Shown here piece by piece: positions 43,331 to 51,100 of a DNA stretch of 64,000 bases. Source of the stretch: Pantoea sp. Lij88 (lineage in GTDB: Bacteria > Pseudomonadota > Gammaproteobacteria > Enterobacterales > Enterobacteriaceae); the NCBI RefSeq assembly GCF_030062155.1, contig NZ_CP118269.1, positions 3,534,001 through 3,598,000 on the forward strand, given 5' to 3'. Positions within the stretch are counted from its first letter, which is position 1. Every line of letters begins with the position of its first letter. The position numbers were made by a program, and so were the translations under genes. Under the pieces are notes generated by a model. That model saw only the letters and a list, made by a program, of their open reading frames with translations. It was not told the origin of the DNA and ran no database searches.

Positions 43331-44050
43331 TTAGTCGAGCTTATTACGCTGCAGGAAGCCCTCGCCGCCCAGCTGGCGCATCTGACGCAATATCCACTGC
43401 TGCCGCTCCCTGACATAGCCTGAGGGCGCAGCAGCACGATAACGAATCGGATTGGGCAGAACTGCCGCCAGCAAAGCGGCGTCTGCGGCGGTCAGCCGGC
43501 TGGCAGGCTTATGGAAGTAGCGCTGTGAAGCTGCCTCAACGCCAAAGATGCCGGGTCCGAACTCTGCAATGTTCAGATAAACGGTCAGAATGCGTCGCTT
43601 CGTCCACACCGTCTCAATCCCTACCGTCAGACCCGCCTCCAGACCTTTACGCACCCAGCTGCGACCATCCCATAGGAACAGATTCTTCGCAGTCTGCTGT
43701 GACAGCGTGGACGCCCCGCGCATCCGGTTGTCGCTTTTATCCAGTACGGACTCGATCGCCGCCACATCAAAGCCCCAGTGAGTGGGAAACTTTTGATCTT
43801 CTGAGGCGATAACGGCCAGTCCCATCCAGGGCGAAATCTCGTCATGGCCAACCCAGTCTGAATGAGCAACATAACTAAAATCACCGCGTAACCAGGCACC
43901 GATCTGTCGCTCAGTCATCACCGCTGAGAACGGCACCGGTAAGAATGAAAAGAGTAAAATTCCCGCCAGCCATACTCCCAGCCACACCAACAGGACGCGA
44001 CCCGCAATCCGTCTGATACGCTGTCCGACGCTTCCTTTATGCTTGTTCAT
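43331..44050 (-). CDS. mtgA: Monofunctional biosynthetic peptidoglycan glycosyltransferase MtgA
   Basis: 239 residues (242 in E. coli). One N-terminal membrane helix (about 16-36) is followed by a GT51 domain with the catalytic Glu in [16 protein letters not shown], and [16 protein letters not shown] and [24 protein letters not shown] further on. It polymerises lipid II into glycan strands without a transpeptidase domain. Convergent with npr; upstream of it is a 780-bp gene-free stretch. Confidence 0.96.
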   Translation of the reverse strand: MNKHKGSVGQRIRRIAGRVLLVWLGVWLAGILLFSFLPVPFSAVMTERQIGAWLRGDFSYVAHSDWVGHDEISPWMGLAVIASEDQKFPTHWGFDVAAIESVLDKSDNRMRGASTLSQQTAKNLFLWDGRSWVRKGLEAGLTVGIETVWTKRRILTVYLNIAEFGPGIFGVEAASQRYFHKPASRLTAADAALLAAVLPNPIRYRAAAPSGYVRERQQWILRQMRQLGGEGFLQRNKLD

Positions 44051-44169
44051 GCAATCTTCCCATACCTGTTGCAGATGTTAATCAATCACTCATGTAATCA
44101 CTGCCATTAACGCAGTCTTTTTACGATTATCGCTGAAAACGAGACGGCCGTTTCCAGACTTTATTCAAT

Positions 44170-44186
44170 CATTTTGCATCAAAATG
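44170..44186. repeat. Perfect palindrome, 7-bp arms with 3-bp centre
   Basis: CATTTTG-CAT-CAAAATG, an operator-like dyad 120 bp upstream of the mtgA start. No T tract follows, so it is not a terminator. The binding protein is unknown. Confidence 0.5.
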
Positions 44187-44500
44187 CTGCAACAGTTCGA
44201 AATAGTTCAAGGACTTCCGAAAAAAAGGAATCGGTTCCATTGATCGGCCTTGCTTAGCATCTTTCCAGATAAACAGTTAATAATGAGTAATAAGCGCTTT
44301 AATAAATCATTCACCATTCTTAACTGTTATTTTTTTCTTAATCCTGCGCTGTCCAAAGCTTAATCAGAATTATCGTTATAACGTATAAATAAACAGCGCT
44401 TAACGGACAGACTTGCAGCTGATATGGCCCTGTTTCCTTCCAGCAGGAATCCTCATGTCCGGATGACAGAAGGACAAACTTTTAGATTCTTTTTAATCAT

Positions 44501-44516
44501 TCCAAATCGTTTTGGA
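44501..44516. repeat. Perfect palindrome, 6-bp arms with 4-bp centre
   Basis: TCCAAA-TCGT-TTTGGA within the AT-rich interval, 80 bp upstream of the tiny frame at 44581. It looks like a dimeric repressor site; no assignment possible. Confidence 0.4.
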
Positions 44517-44580
44517 TAATTCGTGTCATTTCAGGCCGCGCGCTTGCAATATCAGCGTTTTAGCCTCGCTGAGGAGGTAA

Positions 44581-44667
44581 ATGTTAACGCCAGCTCACTT
44601 TACTGCTGCCGAGCCACCGCTTCGCTGCCTGGCAGCCTTAAAACTACACGAAAAAGTGCAAATCTGA
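44581..44667 (+). CDS. Possible 28-residue small protein with ideal ribosome site
   Basis: A reading frame MLTPAHFTAAEPPLRCLAAL... of 28 codons begins 3 nt after GAGGAGG (44571-44577), one of the strongest ribosome sites in the window. The peptide has no membrane helix or motif that I recognise. The frame could be a real small protein, a leader peptide or chance. Nothing downstream would be coupled to it except ArcZ, 160 bp away. Confidence 0.3.
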   Translation: MLTPAHFTAAEPPLRCLAALKLHEKVQI

Positions 44668-44829
44668 TTAAAATAACAGCAATACAGCACAGAAATTGAT
44701 TCCTTACTTGACTGTGTTGCCAAATTAATGTTTTCTGTATTTAAACGCTGCTCAATATCACAAATTTTAATGAATCTTGTCGCATGAGAAGATGAATTTG
44801 CTAAGGTGATAACAGTGTTAACCAATACC

Positions 44830-44929
44830 CTGCGGCTGCATTAATTATTCATATCATAGCGGCCGTAATGATTTCCCTGGTGTTGGCGCAGTATTCGCGC
44901 ACCCCGGCCTCGGCTGGGGTCATTTTTTT
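44830..44929 (+). ncRNA. arcZ: ArcZ, Hfq-dependent small RNA
   Basis: The segment 44870-44929 matches the processed form of E. coli ArcZ as I remember it: it begins GATTTCCCTGGTGTTGGCG and ends in the terminator ACCCC-GGCCTCGGCT-GGGGT followed by CA and seven T. The conserved seed includes GGTGTTGGCGCAG. It lies immediately past the arcB stop on the opposite strand, the same place as in E. coli. The 5' part is poorly conserved; I place the start near 44830 by analogy (GCGGC near the start). ArcZ activates rpoS translation, lowers motility genes and represses arcB. Confidence 0.9.
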
Positions 44930-44937
44930 CCGGGGTA

Positions 44938-47271
44938 TCACTTATCCTGCTCTGACACCCAGTCGCGTAATACCTGCACATCATGTCGCCACTCATGTTT
45001 CAGCTCATCAATCCATTCAACGACATTGTCCCACCATGCCGGTAACTCCGGACTCTGAATCTGTTTTGCCAGCATCTGCAAACGCTGCAGCCCGACCGAA
45101 CCCGCCGCGCCTTTGATTTTGTGTCCCTCTTCAGCAATGCCTTTCTGATCGCGCGCCATCAGATTCGACTCCAGCACCGCAAGATAGTCCGGCATCATCT
45201 TTTCAAACATGGTCAGGCTCTGAGTAATCAGACCGGGACCCACCAGTTCGATATACTGTTCCAGCATGGCGACATCCAGCAGCATCCGGGTTTTGTCATC
45301 ACTGACCTCAGCCGTCTCCTCTTCCGAATCTGCCTGATAATCCCAGTACTTTTTGATCATTGCGGTCAGTGCCGGCACCGCCAGCGGTTTGCTCAGAACA
45401 TCATCCATGCCCGCGTCGAAGTACTCTTTTTTGTCTTTGAGCACATTCGCGGTGAGCGCCACCAGTGGGGGCAGATGCGTGCCCTGATACTGCTGGCGAA
45501 TCGCCCGTGAGACATCCAGGCCGGTCATATCAGGCAGCTGGATATCCAGCAGCACCAGATCAAACTCCAGCGGATCGAACATCGCCAGCGCCTCACTGCC
45601 GGTCATGGCAACCTCGACGCTGCAGCCCAGCTTCTCCAGTACCGAGCGCGCCACAATCACGTTAAGCTCAATATCTTCCACCAGCAGCACGTGCAGCGCA
45701 GGCAGAGGCAGGCTATCGTCCACGCCTTCATCTTCCACCTCTTCAGCAATGCGCGGCGCTTTAATCTCTACGGTAAAGCATGAACCCTGTCCTGGTGCGC
45801 TGTGAACGCGGATATCACCGCCCATCGCCTGCGCCAGACGGCGTGATACCGCCAGCCCGATGCCGGTACCGGTCGCCGGTTTGCCGCCATGCTGGTCTTT
45901 GACCTGATAGTACATCGCAAAGATTTTGTCCTGCTCGTCCTGGCGGATACCCATACCGGAGTCCTGTACCTCAAAGCGCAGCGTCTCATCCTGCTCATAC
46001 GTCACCCGCACCACGATTTCGCCCTGCTGGGTGAACTTCACGGCGTTACCAATCAGGTTCCACAGAATCTGACGCAGACGCGTCCCGTCAGTGAAAATCA
46101 TATGCGGCAGCGGCAGTTGCGGTGCGAGCACAAACTTCAGCCCTTTTGGCTGAGCCAGCAGGCCGGAAAGATTTTCTAAATCGGCAAGGAAGCCGGTGAA
46201 GTCCAGCGGCTGATTATCCAGCTGCACTTTGCGACGCTCGATTTTGTCCACCTCAATCACATCATTGAAGATGTTGCCCAGCGTGATGGCGGAGACGTGG
46301 ATAGTTTTCAGGTATTTCAGCTGTTCCTGATTGAGATCGGTATCCAGCAGAATACGGCTCAGGCCGACAATGCCATTAAGCGGCGTACGAAGCTCGTGGC
46401 TGATCGTAGAGATAAAAGTGGTCTTCTCCCGGCTGGCGTTCTCTAACGCGTCCTGATAGCGCTTACGCTCCGTTATATCGCGGCCAAAGCCCATCAGCCC
46501 GCTGCGCTTACCGACGCGGTCGTAATAAGGGACTTTACGAATCTCAAAACAGGCTTTGCGCCCATCGGGATATTGCAGCCACTGTTCATAGGTCAGGGAG
46601 ACGTTATGGCGGAACACCTTCTCATCCGTTTCCAGCACCTTAGTCGCCGCTTCATCATCATAGATATCGCGCGGGGTCAGGCCAATCAGCTGCTTTTCGC
46701 TTTTGCCGGTCAGCAGTTCCATCGCGCGGTTGCAGCCGGAGAACTGCTTATCGATGTTGCGATAGAAAACCAGGTCAGGCGAAGCATCCAGGAATGAACG
46801 CAGAAAAGAGGATTGCTGCTCCAGCTCAATCTGAGCCTGCTCACGACGCGTTACCTCTTCACGCAGCTTATCCATCACCTGTTCGCGAGCCAGCTCCGCT
46901 TTTTTACGGTCGCTGATCTCATGGTTCAGTTGCGTAATGGTCTCTTTCATCTGCCGGTTGAGCTCCAGATCGCGGGTGCGCATCTCTTCCAGCTTATCCA
47001 CCAGCCGTGCCAGCCGTTGGCGGGACTCCTCCAGCTGATCGACCACCACCGACAGAAAATAGACGGCCCAGGGCGTGATCAGCAGCCCAAAGAAGACCGA
47101 ACGCACCACGTCAATGCTCTCGACATGGCCCCGCAGTACCATCGTGACCGCCATCTGGACAATCATCGCCAGCACGACCAGCGCAGACGCCAGCAGCAGC
47201 GAGAACCTCACCAGCCCAAGCTTGACCATTAAATCAACGTAGTACTGCGCCAACAGACGAATTTGTTTCAT
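44938..47271 (-). CDS. arcB: ArcB, hybrid sensor kinase for respiratory state
   Basis: 777 residues from the ATG at 47271 (MKQIRLLAQYYVDL), preceded by GGGAG; the frame is open upstream without homology. Two membrane helices (about 23-43 and 58-77), a coiled-coil linker, a PAS domain (about 155-270) with the redox-active cysteines C180 and C241, a histidine kinase with H292 in SHELRTP, a receiver with D576 and an Hpt domain with H717. All these residues match E. coli numbering. It senses quinone redox state and phosphorylates ArcA. Its 3' end abuts ArcZ. Confidence 0.97.
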   Translation of the reverse strand: MKQIRLLAQYYVDLMVKLGLVRFSLLLASALVVLAMIVQMAVTMVLRGHVESIDVVRSVFFGLLITPWAVYFLSVVVDQLEESRQRLARLVDKLEEMRTRDLELNRQMKETITQLNHEISDRKKAELAREQVMDKLREEVTRREQAQIELEQQSSFLRSFLDASPDLVFYRNIDKQFSGCNRAMELLTGKSEKQLIGLTPRDIYDDEAATKVLETDEKVFRHNVSLTYEQWLQYPDGRKACFEIRKVPYYDRVGKRSGLMGFGRDITERKRYQDALENASREKTTFISTISHELRTPLNGIVGLSRILLDTDLNQEQLKYLKTIHVSAITLGNIFNDVIEVDKIERRKVQLDNQPLDFTGFLADLENLSGLLAQPKGLKFVLAPQLPLPHMIFTDGTRLRQILWNLIGNAVKFTQQGEIVVRVTYEQDETLRFEVQDSGMGIRQDEQDKIFAMYYQVKDQHGGKPATGTGIGLAVSRRLAQAMGGDIRVHSAPGQGSCFTVEIKAPRIAEEVEDEGVDDSLPLPALHVLLVEDIELNVIVARSVLEKLGCSVEVAMTGSEALAMFDPLEFDLVLLDIQLPDMTGLDVSRAIRQQYQGTHLPPLVALTANVLKDKKEYFDAGMDDVLSKPLAVPALTAMIKKYWDYQADSEEETAEVSDDKTRMLLDVAMLEQYIELVGPGLITQSLTMFEKMMPDYLAVLESNLMARDQKGIAEEGHKIKGAAGSVGLQRLQMLAKQIQSPELPAWWDNVVEWIDELKHEWRHDVQVLRDWVSEQDK

Positions 47272-47421
47272 AACAACTCCCTGGAAGAGAAACAGCCTCA
47301 TAATAGCGCAGTTACCCCGCTGACGTCGCAGCACGTCGCAGGGAGATGCGGGTTCAAACGCCCTTTTATGGTGCATCCGCAGAGCCGATCGGCGACGTTA
47401 AGGACAAAGCGGTTAAAACCC

Positions 47422-47449
47422 TTGACTGACTGTGCCAAATGAATAATCT
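47422..47449 (+). promoter_or_regulatory. Candidate sigma70 promoter of a very short transcript
   Basis: TTGACT (47422-47427), a 16-bp spacer and TAATCT (47444-47449). The expected start lies just inside or before the terminator at 47452-47494. The -35 is near consensus; the -10 keeps only T1, A2 and T6. Confidence 0.4.
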
Positions 47450-47451
47450 GT

Positions 47452-47494
47452 AAGGCCGCCAGCGAATCACCGATTTCTCTGTACGGCCTTTTTT
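47452..47494 (+). terminator. Plus-strand intrinsic terminator with no gene before it
   Basis: AAGGCCG (47452-47458) pairs with CGGCCTT (47484-47490) over a 25-nt loop, followed by further T to 47494. The only gene to its left is arcB, on the other strand, so what it ends is unclear. Confidence 0.6.
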
Positions 47495-47671
47495 CAATAT
47501 CCTGGCAACGTCCTGTTGCGCAGGCACACCCTTTTATATGCATACCCATTCATCTTTAGTGATGTTTTAAGCACGCGCATGCTGATTAATTTTTCTTATA
47601 ACCAACCGCTGTTTCATTCAAATAGTCGGACATAAGAAAAACAGATACATGCTATGCATCAACGGTGCTGA

Positions 47672-47688
47672 ACAGCATTTAATGCTGT
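47672..47688. repeat. Perfect palindrome upstream of the GOGAT-like gene
   Basis: ACAGCAT-TTA-ATGCTGT, 7-bp arms with a 3-bp centre, about 470 bp before the coding start. It has the form of a dimeric regulator site. Confidence 0.5.
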
Positions 47689-48159
47689 GTAACACCCCGT
47701 CACCAGCATGGTGCAGAGATCTGACACCTGCACTACAGTGAGTCAGTTCACATTTATCGGCCGATCGCCAGGCACCAGAGTGATACATTTTAAACCTTAA
47801 AATCCATTAAATTCAGAATGTTAAGCAGATAAAACAGCTGATTACCCCGTCTGACCACCCTATTTGACCTGATTACGCTTTCCCGATAAGTTGGAAATCC
47901 GCTGAAAGCTTTCCAGACGGGCCATTGTCTCGGCATATCTATGCAACAAGAAGACTCCCGCGCGGTTTAAGTCATCTCCTTTAAGAGACCGGAAATCAGA
48001 GAGCAGCTCAATTAAGGACGTTTTACCGATGTCTGGAGAGAAATGCTCAGGGCTATGACGCGCGCTCGACAGAGCATGGCGATGAAAATGATAGCGCCCC
48101 AGTGCGCCCAGACCCTGAATCAGTGCAGGTAATGTCAAAGCAGTTTAAGGAGACCCTCA

Positions 48160-51100
48160 ATGTCCACTAAAAAACCTCAATCCTATGGCTTGTATGATCC
48201 GACAGCAGGCAGTGACAGCTGTGGTGTAGGTTTCATTACGCGTAAGGACGGCGAGCAGACCCACGAGATTCTGCAGATGGCGCACAGCGCCCTGTGTACG
48301 GTGCCTCACCGCGGCGGTATGTCAGCGGAAGGCGTCGGCGATGGCGCGGGGGTCAACGTTGATCTTTCGCTGCACTTCTTCCGCAAAATTACCGGCCAGC
48401 CGCTGGAAGCGGGCCGCTTTGGCGTCGGCAACTTCTTTGTGCCGAAAGATGCCGGACTGCGCGCGAATGCCGAACGTCTGGTCGATGAGGCCCTCAGCAG
48501 CTTTGGCCTGCCGGTGATCATGAAACGTGATATGCCGCTCGACAGCAGCGTGACGCGCCCGGCGGCGATTCAGTTCCAGTTACCGATTCTGCAGTGGATT
48601 TTCACTGCGCCACAGGATGTGGTCGATCAGAACGACTTCGAACAGCGCATCTACCGCGCCCTGTTAACCATTGAAGCGCGCGCCTTCACCGAAAGTGAAT
48701 TTGGCGGTCTCTATCCGCTGTCGCTGTCGTCGCGCACGCAGGTTTTTAAAGCCCGTCTGAACTCCAATGAAGTGATCCCTTACTTCAAAGATCTGACCGA
48801 CCCCGATCATCAGGTGCGCGGGCTGTTCTTCCATACCCGCTTCTCCACCAACACCGATCCGCATACCACCATGGCGCAGCCGTTCCGCCTGATGGCGCAT
48901 AACGGTGAGCTGAACACGGACCGTAAAAACCGCATCGCCGAGTCCGCGCTGGCGCTGGCCCGCGGCAAAAAAATCGTGCGGCCTAAAGGCCAGTCAGACA
49001 GCTCGCGTCTGGATCAGAGCATCCACAGCCGTCTGATGGAAGATAATCTCGACCTGATCACCGCCGTCGTCTCAATGATGCCGCCTGCCTGGGAAAACGA
49101 CAGTTCGCTGCCGGCAGAAGTGCGTGACATGCTGGAATATTTCTCTCTGTATGAAGAGAAGAACGACGGCCCGGCGGCATTAATCTTCGGCAACGGTGAA
49201 GTGATTGGTGCCCGTCTTGATCGCCTTGGCCTGCGTCCACTGCGCTCAGTCGAAACGGCTGAATATATCGGTGCGATGTCAGAAGCCGGCCAGATTGCCT
49301 TCCCACCGGAAAGCGTATTACGTCGTGGCCGTATCGAAGCGGGCGGCATGCTCTATTTCGATCATCGTGAAAAACGCAGCTACACCACGTTACAGGCGCT
49401 GGAAAAACTGGCTGCAGAGAAAGATTATTCGGCGCTGCTGCGTGAAGCGCGTGTCGGTCTTGACGATCTGCCGGAGATCCCGGCAGAACAACAGGGTTCA
49501 CCGCTGCGTTATCGCGGCGATCTGAAAACCTATCAGCGCTTTGTGGCCTACTACTACAACCAGGAAAGCTTCAAGTTCATGATGGACCCGATGCTGAACA
49601 CCGGCGCAGAGAAGATCTCTGCGATGGGTTACGGCAACGCCATCAATGGCTTATCCGATCATGAAGGCGGCATGGCGCACTATTTCTCTCAGCGCTTTGC
49701 TCAGGTGACCAACCCGCCGCTGGACTCTATCCGTGAAGTGGATGGCATGACGCTGCGTGTCGCCCTGGGCGCAAAACCCCATCTGGGCCGCAGCAAAGGC
49801 CGTCAGATTGTGGTGCCAACACCGATCCTCAGCCACCTTGATATGCTGCGGTTACGCGAGCAGACCATCGCGCCTTATGCCCGCTTTGAGATGCTCTATG
49901 AGCCGGTGATCGGCAAAGATCTGCTGAGCACCACCGCGAACGCCAATGCGCTGGAAAAAGCGATTGATGACCTGGCGCAACAGGTCGTGGATTTTGCCCG
50001 TACTCAGGGCGGCATCGCTGTGCTTACCGATCGCCACATCTCTTCTAAGCACGCGGCGATCCCGATGCTGCTGGTGGTTTCCGCCATCAACCAGCGTCTG
50101 GTGCAGGAAGGCCTGCGTCTGGATGTGTCTCTGGTCGTAGAAAGCGGCCAGAGCATCTCCTCGCACCATATTGCCGCCACACTCGGCTTTGGGGCTTCCG
50201 CTATCTATCCACTGGGCGTACAGATGCGCGCAGAAGAGAAATTTGGCGAAGGTGAAGAAGGCAACAAAGCCTTTAAGCGTTATGCCAAAGCGGCTGAAAA
50301 AGCGCTGATGAAAACCATGGGCAAAGTGGGTCTCTGTACCGTTGAGAGCTACAGCAGCGGCGAATTCTTCGAGCCGAACTTCCTTAACACCGATGATCCG
50401 GTGCTGAAAAAGTATTTCCCGAATATCAGAACGCCGGTTGGCGGTGCAGGCTTCGCCGCTATCGCGCAGATGGCCGTTGACTGGCACCAGAGCGCACTGA
50501 AGATTCAGGGCGAGTCTGAAGTGCCACTGCTGGGCCTGTTCAAAGAGCGTGCAGAAGGCGCGGGTCACTCCTACGGCACCATCGCCGTGCGGACCTTCAT
50601 CGACATGACCGAAGAGCCGATTCGCTTTGCTGACAAGGCACGCGAAGAGGACAACTTTATCCGCCTGATGACGCTGGCAAAACTGGACAACGCGTTTGGC
50701 ATCAAGCCAGAGACGTTTAAAGACAGCAGCTTCGAGCGTATCCCGGATGATGTGATCAACAACTTTGCGATTACGGCCGACTACCGTCAGTTCTCCAGCC
50801 TGATGTATGAAGAGCGTAAACGTCGTCCGGCAGCCCTGCGCGACATTCTGACGTTCCCGGCTGACCTGACCCACATCGACAGCGAAGCGGAGTTCCGCCG
50901 TAAGCTGGGACGCTACTCACTGACCAACAACGGCTTTGCCATTCGTGGTATGGAGTGCGAAGCGGTGGATGGCAGCCTGAATCACTTTATGCTGCGTCTG
51001 ACCGATGCGATTGAGGGGCTGAAGCCAGAGAGCGAGCGCCTGCAGAACCTGTCCCGCGCGCTGAAATTCCGCTTCGGTGACGATATCGAGAGCAGCGACG

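Larger units (their letters stand above)
44051..44829. other. AT-rich gene-free interval between mtgA and ArcZ
   Basis: About 780 bp without a supported protein gene; E. coli has elbB in this neighbourhood. It is visibly richer in A and T than the flanks. It holds two perfect palindromes (44170-44186 and 44501-44516), a tiny reading frame with an ideal ribosome site (44581-44667), and a GTGATAAC/GTGTTAAC direct repeat next to the ArcZ start. The longer frame at 44595-44825 on the minus strand starts with TTG and resembles nothing. Confidence 0.6.
47272..48159. other. Gene-free interval between arcB and the GOGAT-like gene
   Basis: About 890 bp; yhcC of E. coli is absent. I see a promoter-terminator pair with almost nothing between (47422-47494), a 17-bp palindrome (47672-47688), a CACCA-GCA-TGGTG dyad near 47700 and A/T-rich runs near 47790-47830 that would suit Lrp- or IHF-like binding. 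No reading frame here starts with ATG and has convincing protein character. It should contain the promoter of the GOGAT-like gene. Confidence 0.6.

Noticed and set aside
44595..44825. 76-codon minus-strand frame upstream of ArcZ
   Set aside because: TTG start, low-complexity Ser/Cys-rich composition and no Shine-Dalgarno; a chance frame in AT-rich DNA.
47860..48138. 92-codon minus-strand frame just upstream of the GOGAT-like gene
   Set aside because: It begins with TTG 21 bp from the divergent gene, has no ribosome site and resembles no family; its promoter would have to lie inside the GOGAT-like coding region.
49852..50874. 340-codon antisense frame opposite the GOGAT-like gene
   Set aside because: Codon-bias shadow of a highly expressed-type gene; composition rich in His, Gln and Arg, no recognisable domain.
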